DNA of 49,091 nucleotides from an uncultured Phocaeicola sp. (GCA_948956705.1 CARCZS010000009.1:37586-86676); one strand, 5' to 3'. Counted from the first letter of the stretch, positions 17,942 through 25,912 are shown. Notes: a model not told the origin generated them from the letters alone. A program made the numbers and translations.

Positions 17942-17985
17942 TTATGTATTTAAAAGAACATTTAAAACATAAAACTGAAACAATT

Positions 17986-18150
17986 ATGAAAAAGTACGTT
18001 TGCGTAGTATGTGGTTGGGTATACGACCCAGAAGTAGGAGATCCGGAAGGTGGAATCGCTCCGGGAACAGCATTTGAAGATATTCCAGATGATTGGGTTT
18101 GCCCTCTTTGTGGAGTTGGTAAAGATGACTTTGAAGTGCAGGAAGATTAA
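17986..18150 (+). CDS. Rubredoxin
   Basis: A 54-residue one-iron electron carrier of the cytoplasm. The four iron ligands are C6-x-x-C9 (VCVVCGW) and C39-x-x-C42 ([12 protein letters not shown]), with the usual [16 protein letters not shown] between them. The frame is open upstream to an ATG at 17944, but the start at 17986 gives the standard rubredoxin N-terminus MKKYVC, and the upstream part would overlap the promoter. Rubredoxins in anaerobes commonly feed oxygen and peroxide detoxification; no partner gene is adjacent here. Confidence 0.95.
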   Translation: MKKYVCVVCGWVYDPEVGDPEGGIAPGTAFEDIPDDWVCPLCGVGKDDFEVQED

Positions 18151-18208
18151 TTCCGGTCTATAGGTAGCATGTCAATTAAGTGGAAGGTTTCCACAGGATA
18201 TATTAGAT

Positions 18209-18241
18209 AGCGCAGCTAGTTATTAGTTGCGCTTTTTTATT
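18209..18241 (+). terminator. Rubredoxin terminator
   Basis: A 9-bp stem with one G-T pair (18209-18217 with 18225-18233), a 7-nt loop, then TTTTTATT. Confidence 0.8.
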
Positions 18242-18265
18242 GTTGTTCTTTTATTATGGTTGGTG

Positions 18266-18306
18266 GTAAAAAGAAAAGCACAATCTGCATCGCAGGTTGT
18301 GCTTTT
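18266..18306 (-). terminator. Terminator of pnp
   Basis: A 15-bp stem pairs 18274-18288 with 18292-18306, with one G-T pair and a 3-nt loop. On the minus strand it is followed by a T-rich tract (TTTTCTTTTTACC). It lies 19 bp past the pnp stop. Confidence 0.85.
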
Positions 18307-18325
18307 ATATAAGAGTTGAATAGTC

Positions 18326-20461
18326 TTATTTCTTTTCTTGTCTTTCGGGACGCGGCAACAATACTTTGCGGGAAAGTTTGAATTTACCAGTCTTCGGGTC
18401 AATATCAAGTAATTTGACTTCGATTTCGTCACCTTCTTTCAGACCGGCTTCTTCGATAGTCTCGAGGCGTTTCCAGTCGATTTCAGAAATGTGCAACAAA
18501 CCGTCTTTACCCGGCAAGAACTCAACAAAAGCACCGTAAGGCATGATAGAACGAATCTTACCTACATATACTTCGCCGACTTCGGGAACTGCAACAATAC
18601 CTTTAATGATACGCATAGCATCATCAATGCATTTCTTGTTAGTTCCGGCAATCTCGATACGGCCTACACCGTCTACTTCTTCGATAGTGATGGTTGCGCC
18701 GGTTTCTTCCTGCATACCTTGGATAATCTTTCCGCCCGGGCCGATGATAGCTCCAATGAATTCTTTAGGAATAGTCATTGTCTCGATGCGCGGAGCATGA
18801 GGCTTCAGTTCTGCGCGAGGTTCAGCAATGCATTCGGTAATCTTGCCGAGAATGTGCATGCGTCCTTCTTTAGCCTGATTCAACGCTTTTTCCAGAATAT
18901 CGTATGATAAACCATCTACCTTGATATCCATCTGTGTAGCGGTAATACCATCACGAGTACCGGTAACCTTGAAGTCCATATCTCCCAAGTGATCTTCGTC
19001 ACCAAGGATATCAGACAATACTGCATATTTTTCTTCACCGACATTCTTAATCAATCCCATTGCAATACCTGAGACAGGCTTCTTCATCGGTACACCTGCA
19101 TCCATCAATGCCAGAGTTCCGGCACATACGGTAGCCATTGAAGATGAACCGTTTGACTCAAGGATATCAGAAACGACACGTACAGAGTACGGATAGTTGG
19201 CAGGCACTTGTCCTTTTAAAGCACGCCATGCCAAATGGCCGTGACCGATTTCACGACGGCCTACACCACGTTGAGCTTTTGCTTCACCGGTTGAGTAGGG
19301 AGGGAAGTTATAATGTAACAGGAAACGCTCTTTGTGCTGATCCAATACATCGTCCACCATCTTTTCATCCAGTTTTGTACCTAATGTGACAGAGCTCAAA
19401 GACTGAGTTTCACCGCGAGTGAAAATAGCAGAACCGTGAGGACCGGGCAGATAGCCGACTTCACACCAGATTGGACGGATTTCTGTAGTCTGGCGTCCGT
19501 CAAGACGTTTGCCTTCATCGAGGATACAACGACGCATCGCCTCTTTTTCCACATCGTGATAGTAACGGTCAATCAACGGAGCTTTTTCTTCCAGTTCTTC
19601 TTCTGTATATTGAGCTTTGAACTCTTCGCGAATAGCATCGAATGCATCTTGGCGTTCGTGCTTGTTTCTGTTTCCTGATGCAGCGATAGCATAAGCTTTT
19701 TCGTAGCAGGCGTCATGTACAGCTTTACGGAGTTCTTCGTCATTTTCTTCGTGGCAATATTCGCGTTTGACAGTAGAGCCAACTTCTTCCATCAATTCCA
19801 TCTGAGCTTTACAGTGGATTTTGATAGCATCGTGAGCGACTTTCATGGCAGCCAGCAAATCTTGTTCGCTTACTTCATCCATTTCGCCTTCTACCATCAT
19901 GATGTTGTCATAAGTAGCAGCTACCATTAAGTCCATGTCAGCTTTTTCCAGTTGCTCGAAAGTCGGGTCAATAACAAACTGACCGTCAATACGTGCGACA
20001 CGTACTTCTGAAATCGGACCTCCGAATGGGATGTCAGAAACAGCCAAAGCAGCTGAAGCAGCCAATCCTGCCAATGCATCCGGCATATCTACTCCATCTG
20101 CCGAGAACAAGACAATGTTTACATATACCTCTGCGTGAAAGTTATCGGGAAATAAAGGACGCAAGGCGCGGTCTACCAAACGGCAAGTCAGAATTTCATA
20201 ATCCGAAGCTTTGCCTTCTCTCTTGGTAAAACCACCGGGAAAACGTCCGAATGCTGAATATTTTTCTTTGTACTCTACCTGAAGGGGCATGAAATCTGTA
20301 CCGGGAACTGCATCTTTTGCTGCACAAACAGTAGCTAGCAACATGGTGTTACCCATGCGGAGCATTACAGAACCGTCTGCCTGTTTTGCCAGCTTTCCCG
20401 TTTCGAGCGTAATGGTTCTACCATCGGGAAGCTCGATCGTCTTAACAATTGGATTAATCAT
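18326..20461 (-). CDS. pnp: Polyribonucleotide nucleotidyltransferase (PNPase)
   Basis: A phosphorolytic 3'-to-5' exoribonuclease that degrades mRNA and can also add nucleotides. It has 711 residues, the standard length. Two RNase PH domains are visible. The first begins [22 protein letters not shown]. The second holds [16 protein letters not shown], the [10 protein letters not shown] active-site region and [25 protein letters not shown] domain ([23 protein letters not shown]) and an S1 domain ([30 protein letters not shown]) close the protein. It is transcribed alone, from a TATCTTTG box at 20500-20507. Confidence 0.97.
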   Translation of the reverse strand: MINPIVKTIELPDGRTITLETGKLAKQADGSVMLRMGNTMLLATVCAAKDAVPGTDFMPLQVEYKEKYSAFGRFPGGFTKREGKASDYEILTCRLVDRALRPLFPDNFHAEVYVNIVLFSADGVDMPDALAGLAASAALAVSDIPFGGPISEVRVARIDGQFVIDPTFEQLEKADMDLMVAATYDNIMMVEGEMDEVSEQDLLAAMKVAHDAIKIHCKAQMELMEEVGSTVKREYCHEENDEELRKAVHDACYEKAYAIAASGNRNKHERQDAFDAIREEFKAQYTEEELEEKAPLIDRYYHDVEKEAMRRCILDEGKRLDGRQTTEIRPIWCEVGYLPGPHGSAIFTRGETQSLSSVTLGTKLDEKMVDDVLDQHKERFLLHYNFPPYSTGEAKAQRGVGRREIGHGHLAWRALKGQVPANYPYSVRVVSDILESNGSSSMATVCAGTLALMDAGVPMKKPVSGIAMGLIKNVGEEKYAVLSDILGDEDHLGDMDFKVTGTRDGITATQMDIKVDGLSYDILEKALNQAKEGRMHILGKITECIAEPRAELKPHAPRIETMTIPKEFIGAIIGPGGKIIQGMQEETGATITIEEVDGVGRIEIAGTNKKCIDDAMRIIKGIVAVPEVGEVYVGKIRSIMPYGAFVEFLPGKDGLLHISEIDWKRLETIEEAGLKEGDEIEVKLLDIDPKTGKFKLSRKVLLPRPERQEKK

Positions 20462-20499
20462 AAAAAATGTTTTAATATAATTTTCGTCTAAAATTCATG

Positions 20500-20507
20500 C
20501 AAAGATA
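20500..20507 (-). promoter_or_regulatory. Bacteroides -7 promoter element for pnp
   Basis: TATCTTTG on the minus strand, 38 bp upstream of the pnp start codon. Confidence 0.6.
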
Positions 20508-20601
20508 GGTATTTATTCTTCTAATCGGGTGAAAATGAGCTAAAAAGTTACACAGATTACTGTTTTTTTTCATTTTAATGTGTAAGAAGCTAAATAAATG
20601 C

Positions 20602-20631
20602 TTTGACAAACCGTGAAAAGACGTATCTTTG
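20602..20631 (+). promoter_or_regulatory. Promoter of the TlpA-like lipoprotein gene
   Basis: TTTG at 20602-20605, 18 bp spacing, then TATCTTTG at 20624-20631. This is a close match to the Bacteroides consensus, 44 bp upstream of the ATG at 20676. Confidence 0.75.
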
Positions 20632-20675
20632 CAGCGGAAATTTATTAGAAAACACACATTATATTAATTTTAGCG

Positions 20676-21824
20676 ATGAAAAAGAATGTATATTTTTTGC
20701 TCGCACTTCTGTTGATGGTACTGAGCGCTTGCGATAATGAACCGAAATTTAAAGTCTCAGGTGAGATTAGCGGTGCCGATAATAAGACTTTGTATTTTGA
20801 AGCGTCGGGACTGGATGGTATTGTGGCGCTTGATTCTACGAAATTGGGAAGTAATGGAAGTTTCAGCTTTAGCGGAAAACGTCCTGAATCGCCGGAGTTT
20901 TATCGTTTGCGCCTGGATAATAAGGTGATTAATTTTTCGGTTGACTCTATTGAGGCACTGACAGTGAAGGCCGGAGCTAATGACTTTGCAACAGGATATT
21001 CTATTGAAGGTTCGGAAAATAATACGAAGATTAAAGAATTGGTATTATTGCTGGCTGATTTGCAGAAACGCGTAGATCAATTGGCCCATAACCGTAACAT
21101 TCCGGCCGGAGTTGCTCAGGACAGTTTGGTGTCAATGGTCAATAACTATAAGAATAAAGTGAAACGTGAATATATCTTTGCGGCTCCTAATATGACTTAT
21201 GCATATTTTGCCTTGTTTCAGGCTTTGAATGGGTATATGCTTTTTGACCCATTGACCAATAAGGATGATGTTAAGTGCTTTGCAGCTGTGGCAACCAGTC
21301 TGAATAATACTTATCCGCACGCAGACCGTTCTCGAAACCTTTATAATATGGTTATTAAAGGTATGAAGAACACACGCACTCCCCGCCAGACAGAACTAGA
21401 TATTCCGCAAGACAAGATAAAAGAGGCTACCATCATTGATATTGAGTTGAAAGATATCAAAGGCAATGTACGTCGTTTGACTGACTTGAAAGGGAAGGTG
21501 ATATTGATTGATTTTACGGTTTACAACAATGCTATGTCGGCGGTTCATAATCTGGCTTTGCGCGAGTTATATAATAAGTATGCCTCTCAAGGACTGGAAA
21601 TTTACCAGATTTCGTTGGATGCCGATGAACATTTTTGGAAGACCTCTTCCGACAATTTGCCGTGGATTTGTGTGCGTGATGCTAATGGGGCATATTCTCA
21701 GTATGTTACATTGTATAGTGTGACTAATCTGCCTGCTGTTTTCTTGGTGAACCGAGCTAACGAATTAAGCGCACGTGGTGAAACGATTACTGATTTGGAA
21801 GAATCTATCAAAAAACTCTTGTAA
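20676..21824 (+). CDS. TlpA/thioredoxin-fold lipoprotein lacking the CxxC active site
   Basis: A protein of 382 residues. The signal peptide ends at LSAC (Cys19), giving an envelope lipoprotein. Residues about 25-120 are a beta-rich domain of the DUF4369 type (VSGEISGADNKTLYFEA). A helical linker follows (about 115-235), then a thioredoxin/AhpC-TSA-like domain from about 250 (IELKDIKGNVRRLTDLKGKV). This is the usual Bacteroidetes TlpA-like layout. At the place where FWASWCGPC stands in active members, this protein reads IDFTVYNNAMS (about 279-288), so both redox cysteines are gone. The cis-proline loop (TNLPAVFLV) is kept. It cannot work as a classic thiol-disulphide oxidoreductase and more likely has a binding or scaffold role. 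Confidence 0.85.
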   Translation: MKKNVYFLLALLLMVLSACDNEPKFKVSGEISGADNKTLYFEASGLDGIVALDSTKLGSNGSFSFSGKRPESPEFYRLRLDNKVINFSVDSIEALTVKAGANDFATGYSIEGSENNTKIKELVLLLADLQKRVDQLAHNRNIPAGVAQDSLVSMVNNYKNKVKREYIFAAPNMTYAYFALFQALNGYMLFDPLTNKDDVKCFAAVATSLNNTYPHADRSRNLYNMVIKGMKNTRTPRQTELDIPQDKIKEATIIDIELKDIKGNVRRLTDLKGKVILIDFTVYNNAMSAVHNLALRELYNKYASQGLEIYQISLDADEHFWKTSSDNLPWICVRDANGAYSQYVTLYSVTNLPAVFLVNRANELSARGETITDLEESIKKLL

Positions 21825-21879
21825 AAACATAATAATGAGTCTGATTTGTTTAAACATGTTACATAGCATGGCTTTGGAC

Positions 21880-21910
21880 TTGACTTGTATTGCTTAAAAA
21901 GCTATCTTTG
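21880..21910 (+). promoter_or_regulatory. Promoter upstream of greA
   Basis: TATCTTTG at 21903-21910, with TTGA at 21880-21883 and 19 bp between them. A hairpin with a T-tract begins only 25 bp further on. Confidence 0.7.
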
Positions 21911-21934
21911 CAAAACTTAAAATAATAGAGAGGG

Positions 21935-21972
21935 TTCCGACATCTTCAGTGTCGGAATTCTTTTTGTTTTTA
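21935..21972 (+). terminator. Terminator-like hairpin in the greA leader (possible attenuator or short RNA end)
   Basis: A perfect 8-bp stem TTCCGACA (21935-21942) pairs with 21950-21957, with a 7-nt loop, and is followed by TTCTTTTTGTTTTTA. It lies between the promoter at 21903-21910 and the greA start at 22029. A transcript from that promoter would stop after about 50-60 nt unless it reads through. It may simply terminate the upstream lipoprotein message. Confidence 0.7.
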
Positions 21973-22028
21973 TAGGACCGAGTATAAACAATGAAAAATA
22001 TATAATAATTAAAAAGGAGGAAAACATT

Positions 22029-22493
22029 ATGGCTTATATGTCAGAAGAGGGTTACAAACAACTGGTGGAAGAGTTGAGATACTTGGAATCAGTAGAACGT
22101 CCCAAAATTGTATCGGCTATTGCGGAAGCTCGTGACAAAGGTGATTTGTCGGAGAATGCAGAGTATGATGCTGCAAAGGAAGCACAGGGCTTGTTGGAAA
22201 TGAAGATTAATCAGTTGAAAACTACTATCGGTGATGCTAAGATTATCGATACGTCAAAACTGAAAAACGACACAGTCCAGATTTTGAGTAAAGTAGAGTT
22301 GAAGAACGCTAAAACAGGCATGAAGATGGCTTACACTATCGTGGCTGAAAGCGAAGCAAACTTGAAACTGGGTAAGATTTCTGTTAACACACCGATTGCG
22401 CAAGGTTTATTAGGCAAAAAGGTAGGTGATGTGGCTGAAATCACTATCCCTCAGGGAAAAATCAGTTTGGAAGTAGTAAACATTTCGTTTTAA
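22029..22493 (+). CDS. greA: Transcription elongation factor GreA
   Basis: Rescues backtracked RNA polymerase by stimulating cleavage of the nascent RNA. It has 154 residues, with the N-terminal antiparallel coiled coil (about 1-75) holding the functional acidic tip DKGDLSENAEYDAAKE. The C-terminal FKBP-like domain ends TIPQGKISLEVVNISF. The ATG is preceded by a strong AAAAAGGAGG, unusually good for this genome. It is followed by its own terminator and then the HIT gene. Confidence 0.97.
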   Translation: MAYMSEEGYKQLVEELRYLESVERPKIVSAIAEARDKGDLSENAEYDAAKEAQGLLEMKINQLKTTIGDAKIIDTSKLKNDTVQILSKVELKNAKTGMKMAYTIVAESEANLKLGKISVNTPIAQGLLGKKVGDVAEITIPQGKISLEVVNISF

Positions 22494-22498
22494 AGTAT

Positions 22499-22533
22499 AA
22501 GGCAGGGTCGTTTCGTGCGGTTCTGCCTTTTTA
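22499..22533 (+). terminator. Terminator after greA
   Basis: A 7-bp stem AAGGCAG (22499-22505) pairs with CTGCCTT (22523-22529), followed by TTTTAAA. The HIT gene starts 13 bp later, so partial readthrough is possible. Confidence 0.7.
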
Positions 22534-22546
22534 AATACTCATTGAT

Positions 22547-22951
22547 ATGGCAACAATATTTAGTAAGATTATCGCAGGTGAGATTCCCAGCTACAAGGTG
22601 GCCGAGAATGAAGAATTTTACGCTTTTCTGGATATCAATCCGTTAGCAAAAGGACATACGTTGGTAGTGCCTAAGCGTGAAGTGGATTATATCTTCGATT
22701 TGACAGATGATGAATTGGCTTCTATGCATGTATTTGCAAAGAAAGTGGCATTGGCCATACAGAAATCCTTCCCGTGTAAGAAGGTGGGAGAAGCTGTTAT
22801 TGGTCTTGAAGTACCCCATGCTCATATTCATTTAATCCCAATTCAAAAGGAATCGGATATGATTTTCTCAAATCCTAAATTAAAACTTGCTGACGAAGAG
22901 TTTATTGAGATAGCTAGAGCAATTAATGAAGCCTGGGAAGGTCTGAAATAA
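22547..22951 (+). CDS. HIT-family nucleotide hydrolase/transferase
   Basis: A 134-residue histidine-triad protein of the HinT/PKCI type. The triad is visible as H91-A-H93-I-H95 in VPHAHIHLIPI. The nucleotide-binding start is IFSKIIAGEIPSYKVAENEEFYAFLDI, followed by GHTLVVPKREVDYIFDL. Members hydrolyse AMP-linked phosphoramidates such as adenosine-phospho-lysine; the true substrate here is unknown. It sits between greA and a terminator shared with the convergent manC. Confidence 0.94.
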   Translation: MATIFSKIIAGEIPSYKVAENEEFYAFLDINPLAKGHTLVVPKREVDYIFDLTDDELASMHVFAKKVALAIQKSFPCKKVGEAVIGLEVPHAHIHLIPIQKESDMIFSNPKLKLADEEFIEIARAINEAWEGLK

Positions 22952-22974
22952 GTAATCCTCTTTTTCTATATATT

Positions 22975-23021
22975 ATAAAAAGGGCGTATCTTGGTTGAAA
23001 GATGCGCCCTCTGTTTTTTAT
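22975..23021. terminator. Bidirectional terminator between the HIT gene and manC
   Basis: A 12-bp stem (22981-22992 with 22999-23010, one G-T pair, 6-nt loop) is flanked by A-rich sequence on the left and CTGTTTTTTA on the right. Confidence 0.85.
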
Positions 23022-23045
23022 ATGAATCCGGAACGGTCTTGTCTG

Positions 23046-24089
23046 TTACACGAACCTATCTCCTAGTTTAATCTGGACATCGTTGACAAACTTACGGATG
23101 GCACTTTCGTCATCTTTTTTGCAGATAAGCAGCACATTGTCGGTTGCAGCCACCAGATAACCTTCTAGGTCCTGGATCACTGCTAACTTTCCTTCCGGTA
23201 CCACAACCACATTCTGTTTGCAATTATATAATAAGGAATTGCCGTTAATTGCTACATTCTCATTCTCGTCTTTTGGTGCGACATCATAAAGAGAACTCCA
23301 GGTTCCCAAATCAGCCCATCCGAAGTCACATAGTTGTACAAAGACATTGTTTGCTTTTTCCATGATGCCGTAATCAATAGATATGTTAGGACATGAAGCA
23401 AAGTCTTCTTCGCCTTCGGATAATTTGGAGCACACTTCCGGCATTATTTCGTTGAATGCATTGATAATTGTGTTGATATTCCAAAGGAAAATTCCGGAAT
23501 TCCAATAGAACTCCCCGCTTTCAACGAATACTTTGGCAAAGTCCAGTTGCGGTTTCTCGATAAAGGTTTTGACTTTAAAGAAATCCCCTTGTTTCTCTTC
23601 ATCTATCTGTATGTAGCCATAACCGGTTTCCGGGCGGTTGGGCTTAATCCCTAGAGTAAGCAATTGTGGAGACTGTGAAACAAATTCCAGTCCTTTTATG
23701 ATGGCCTCTTTAAATTCATCTTCTTTCAGAATCAGATGGTCAGACGGTGCAACGATGACATTTGCATTGGGGTTTATTCCTTTAATATGATAGGAAGCCC
23801 ATGCAATGCACGGTGCCGTGCTTCTTCTTGTCGGTTCCAATAAAATTTGTTCTTCTTTTAATTCAGGAAGTTGCTCTTGGACTAATTCCTTATATAGCAC
23901 ATTGGTTGTTACGAATATATTCTCTAATGGGACGATTCTCTTGTATCTGTCGAATGTCTGTTGGATAAGAGAACGTCCTGTACCAAAGAAATCAAGGAAT
24001 TGCTTAGGGAGATTTTTACGGCTATATGGCCAAAATCGGCTTCCGATACCTCCCCCCATGATCACACAATAATTATTGCTGTTCGTCAT
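23046..24089 (-). CDS. manC: Mannose-1-phosphate guanylyltransferase
   Basis: Makes GDP-mannose from mannose 1-phosphate and GTP, the precursor for GDP-fucose and mannose-containing capsule and glycoprotein sugars. It has 348 residues from the ATG at 24089. The frame stays open upstream to 24332, but that extension crosses the tRNA-Leu gene on the other strand and does not look like protein. The nucleotidyltransferase signature CVIMGGGIGSRFWPYSR-x-x-LPKQF follows the chosen start directly. IVAPSDHLI, the GYGYIQ segment and VKTFIEKP are also present. The C-terminal isomerase domain of bifunctional enzymes is absent. It is a single gene, convergent with the HIT gene. Confidence 0.93.
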   Translation of the reverse strand: MTNSNNYCVIMGGGIGSRFWPYSRKNLPKQFLDFFGTGRSLIQQTFDRYKRIVPLENIFVTTNVLYKELVQEQLPELKEEQILLEPTRRSTAPCIAWASYHIKGINPNANVIVAPSDHLILKEDEFKEAIIKGLEFVSQSPQLLTLGIKPNRPETGYGYIQIDEEKQGDFFKVKTFIEKPQLDFAKVFVESGEFYWNSGIFLWNINTIINAFNEIMPEVCSKLSEGEEDFASCPNISIDYGIMEKANNVFVQLCDFGWADLGTWSSLYDVAPKDENENVAINGNSLLYNCKQNVVVVPEGKLAVIQDLEGYLVAATDNVLLICKKDDESAIRKFVNDVQIKLGDRFV

Positions 24090-24205
24090 GATATTGAATC
24101 GTTTTAAAGTTTGTGCTAATATAGGGCTTATTTTTATATTTCCCTTGTTCAATCTACCATAAATGATGGTATATTTATCTTTTTTTGAAAAAAAACGCCG
24201 AAAAG

Positions 24206-24236
24206 TTTGCAGGTATGAAAAAAAGTCGTACCTTTG
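24206..24236 (+). promoter_or_regulatory. Promoter of tRNA-Leu
   Basis: TTTG at 24206-24209, 19 bp spacing, TACCTTTG at 24229-24236. This is a near-ideal Bacteroides promoter 37 bp upstream of the tRNA. Confidence 0.8.
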
Positions 24237-24273
24237 CAACCGCAATCGAGAAACAAACAATGTTTCAAGAGAT

Positions 24274-24357
24274 GCCCAGATGGCGGAATCGGTAGACGCG
24301 CTGGTCTCAAACACCAGTGGATTCACTTCCATCCCGGTTCGACCCCGGGTCTGGGTA
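24274..24357 (+). tRNA. tRNA-Leu (anticodon CAA)
   Basis: The sequence folds as a class II tRNA of 84 nt. The acceptor GCCCAGA pairs with TCTGGGT (with a G-T first pair). The anticodon stem CTGGT/ACCAG encloses the loop CTCAAAC, so the anticodon is CAA, which reads UUG. A long variable arm (TGG...CCA) and the T arm with GGTTCGA are present. The 3' CCA is not encoded (the sequence after the discriminator A is CGA). It has its own promoter and a strong terminator. Confidence 0.95.
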
Positions 24358-24364
24358 CGAAGAT

Positions 24365-24408
24365 AAAAGCTAAGTAATTGATAATTCAGTACTTAGCTTT
24401 TTGTTTTT
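24365..24408. terminator. Terminator shared by tRNA-Leu (+) and the Abi gene (-)
   Basis: A perfect 12-bp stem, AAAAGCTAAGTA (24365-24376) with 24390-24401, is followed by TTGTTTTTAT on plus and TTTTATCTTCG on minus. Confidence 0.85.
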
Positions 24409-24469
24409 ATCGGAGATGTTCCCAAATTGTTCCCAATCATCCTTATGTGTCTTATCAAAGATGGGGCAT

Positions 24470-25132
24470 TTACTTCATGCCATCTATTACCTTTAGTATA
24501 GAATCTGGCTTTTCTACCATTCGCAATACAGAATCCGAATCAAATCCCATATATTCTATATAGGTTCGTATTAACTCATAATGTTCTTTGGCATAACTTG
24601 TATCTATGATGCGTGTGGCGTTGAAACAGATAGGTTCATGATGTGCTATTCGGTTGCGAAATTCACGGATGGCAGTCAGTTGTTTGTAGATGTCTGTTTG
24701 CTTTAAACCATGGGCTTTGTTGGGGAATATTTGAAGAAGTGTTTTTCCTCCTATGCGGTAATTGCGTCTTGTAAACAGATAAGTCCAGAAACCAAATGTA
24801 AAGGAAGCTACCATCTTATCGTTGTTGTATACCCCCATATTGGTATAAGTGCGTTGTATGCGTACTATTTCGGAAGTTTCCTGTTCAAGCAATCCATTGG
24901 GTCTTGCTTGGTTGATAATCCAATTATCATCGTTGAAATATTGTTTGTAGTGAGCGTTTATGGCATTGCGTAGCATTATCTCAAACATACCGATAACCCC
25001 ATAAAAACGTTGGCTCAACTTGATGTTGTATTGGTATAGCCGCAAGGTCTTGGCTTTTTCATTGCCACTTGCTTGTGCGTATTTATTTAATCTTGCAGGG
25101 GATAGTACCTGCAAACATTCGTCATATTTCAT
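24470..25132 (-). CDS. Abi_2-family (AbiD/AbiF-like) abortive-infection protein with HEPN motif
   Basis: A soluble, mostly helical protein of 220 residues. The N-terminal part (YDECLQVLSPARLNKYAQASGN, then YQYNIKLSQRFYGVIGMFEIMLRNAIN) and the central FGFWTYLF resemble the Abi_2 family of phage-abortive-infection proteins. Near residue 160 the sequence AIREFRNRIAHHEPI carries the HEPN-RNase-type R-N-x3-H motif (R159-N160...H164). This suggests a ribonuclease toxin that cleaves host or phage RNA. It stands next to a tRNA gene, a common integration spot, and is divergent from a palindromic promoter that can also drive a short terminator-ended RNA (25199-25250). No second defence gene is adjacent. 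The family assignment is good; the defence function is inferred. Confidence 0.85.
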   Translation of the reverse strand: MKYDECLQVLSPARLNKYAQASGNEKAKTLRLYQYNIKLSQRFYGVIGMFEIMLRNAINAHYKQYFNDDNWIINQARPNGLLEQETSEIVRIQRTYTNMGVYNNDKMVASFTFGFWTYLFTRRNYRIGGKTLLQIFPNKAHGLKQTDIYKQLTAIREFRNRIAHHEPICFNATRIIDTSYAKEHYELIRTYIEYMGFDSDSVLRMVEKPDSILKVIDGMK

Positions 25133-25160
25133 TTGGTATAAGTTTAAAAACGGAACATCT

Positions 25161-25196
25161 CTTGCAAATATAGAAATTAATGCCTATATTTGCAAG
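25161..25196. promoter_or_regulatory. Palindromic divergent promoter: Abi gene (-) and small RNA (+)
   Basis: A perfect 12-bp inverted repeat (25161-25172 with 25185-25196, 12-bp spacer) contains TATATTTG on both strands: plus 25185-25192 and minus 25172-25165. Each is a full -7 element, and each arm supplies a TTG near the -33 position of the other. The minus promoter lies 32 bp upstream of the Abi start. The symmetry also makes it a natural repressor site. Confidence 0.65.
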
Positions 25197-25198
25197 CG

Positions 25199-25250
25199 TA
25201 AGACCCTGTTGTCCCTGCTGAACAAGCAAACTTCAGGGTTATTGTTTTTT
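25199..25250 (+). ncRNA. Candidate small RNA opposite the Abi gene
   Basis: The plus promoter at 25185-25192 should start transcription near 25199. About 50 nt later there is a terminator-like hairpin: ACCCTG (25203-25208) pairs with CAGGGT (25234-25239) around a 25-nt loop, which can itself pair weakly (TTGT with ACAA). It is followed by TATTGTTTTTT. No ORF fits in it. The product would be a 50-55 nt structured RNA. A structured RNA motif has been reported beside AbiF-type genes; whether this is the same class is not established here. Confidence 0.45.
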
Positions 25251-25261
25251 ATGTACCTATG

Positions 25262-25610
25262 ATAATGGCAGAATTTTGTTAGAGCCTGTCTCTCCGCAAT
25301 AAACGCTGAAAATCAGTAAATTGCAAAATAAACACCCAGTTTTACACCCAAGAATGTAAATTGGCCGTTTTTTGTATATTCTTAACTGTTGAAGTTTTCC
25401 CTGAGCTGTAATAGTTGTTTGTTACTTATCTAATTTATATGCTTACTCCTCCCCACTAAATTTCTACTGCCCCAGATTAAATTCTTCCGCCGGATCAAAT
25501 GTCTGCACGTTGAACCGGAAGCGATAGCGGGAGGTAGCGTTTGTCAAGAAAGGGAGACAAACTAATCCAATCACCTGGCACACAATATGACGGAGCCTGA
25601 CACAATGACA
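25262..25610. other. Gene-free spacer, no feature recognised
   Basis: There is no credible ORF on either strand. A short inverted repeat TTTACA/TGTAAA (25341-25346 with 25355-25360) is the only local structure noticed. Base composition changes along it, which suggests patchwork or decayed sequence between the Abi unit and the tandem arrays. Confidence 0.5.
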
Positions 25611-25615
25611 TATAT

Positions 25616-25771
25616 ACATGCAGGCTTATGCGTACGTCCGTGTAGCCCGATGCGTATATACGTGTAGGCTTATGCGTACGTCCGTGTAGCCCGATGCGTA
25701 TATACGTGTAGGCTTATGCGTACGTCCGTGTAGGCTTATGTCACCGTATGTGTGAAGTCTGATGCGTACAT
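25616..25771. repeat. Tandem array, ~22-bp units in alternating A/B pattern (44-bp higher-order unit)
   Basis: Seven consecutive units start at 25616, 25638, 25660, 25682, 25704, 25726 and 25748. Odd units read like ACGTGTAGGCTTATGCGTACGT and even ones like CCGTGTAGCCCGATGCGTATAT. Units 3 and 5 are identical and units 2 and 4 are identical, so a 44-bp pair is repeated. The last two units are degenerate. The array is rich in CGTAC, CGTATA and CGTGTA steps. It has no unique spacers, so it is not a CRISPR. Confidence 0.85.
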
Positions 25772-25806
25772 ACACATTTAAAAATAGGCAGCCCACACTG
25801 AATGTT

Positions 25807-25912
25807 GAAAAAAGACCTTTGTGTTTCCCAAAAAGCTCTTTATGTTTCCAAAAAACTTCAGCGCCTTTCCAAAAAACTTCACCATCTTTTTAAAAAAGCT
25901 CGGCATGTTTTT
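25807..25912. repeat. Degenerate 21-bp tandem array (five units)
   Basis: Five units begin at 25807, 25829, 25850, 25871 and 25892. Each has the shape A-run, (G/C)CTC or CTTC, about six variable bases, then TTTCC or TTTTT. The first unit is 22 bp, the rest 21 bp. Because 21 is a multiple of three, the plus frame encodes a seven-residue repeat (KALYVSK, KLQRLSK, KLHHLFK, KARHVFK) in a 107-codon frame at 25802-26125. That frame lacks a promoter or RBS and looks non-coding downstream of the repeats. Confidence 0.75.

Noticed and set aside
17944..17985. Longer rubredoxin start
   Set aside because: The extra 14 residues sit on the promoter/leader, and the standard rubredoxin N-terminus begins at 17986.
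24090..24332. N-terminal extension of the mannose-1-phosphate guanylyltransferase
   Set aside because: It would run antisense through the tRNA-Leu gene and its promoter. The family's nucleotide-binding motif starts right after the ATG at 24089.
25616..25771. CRISPR array
   Set aside because: The units follow each other without unique spacers, and no cas genes are present.
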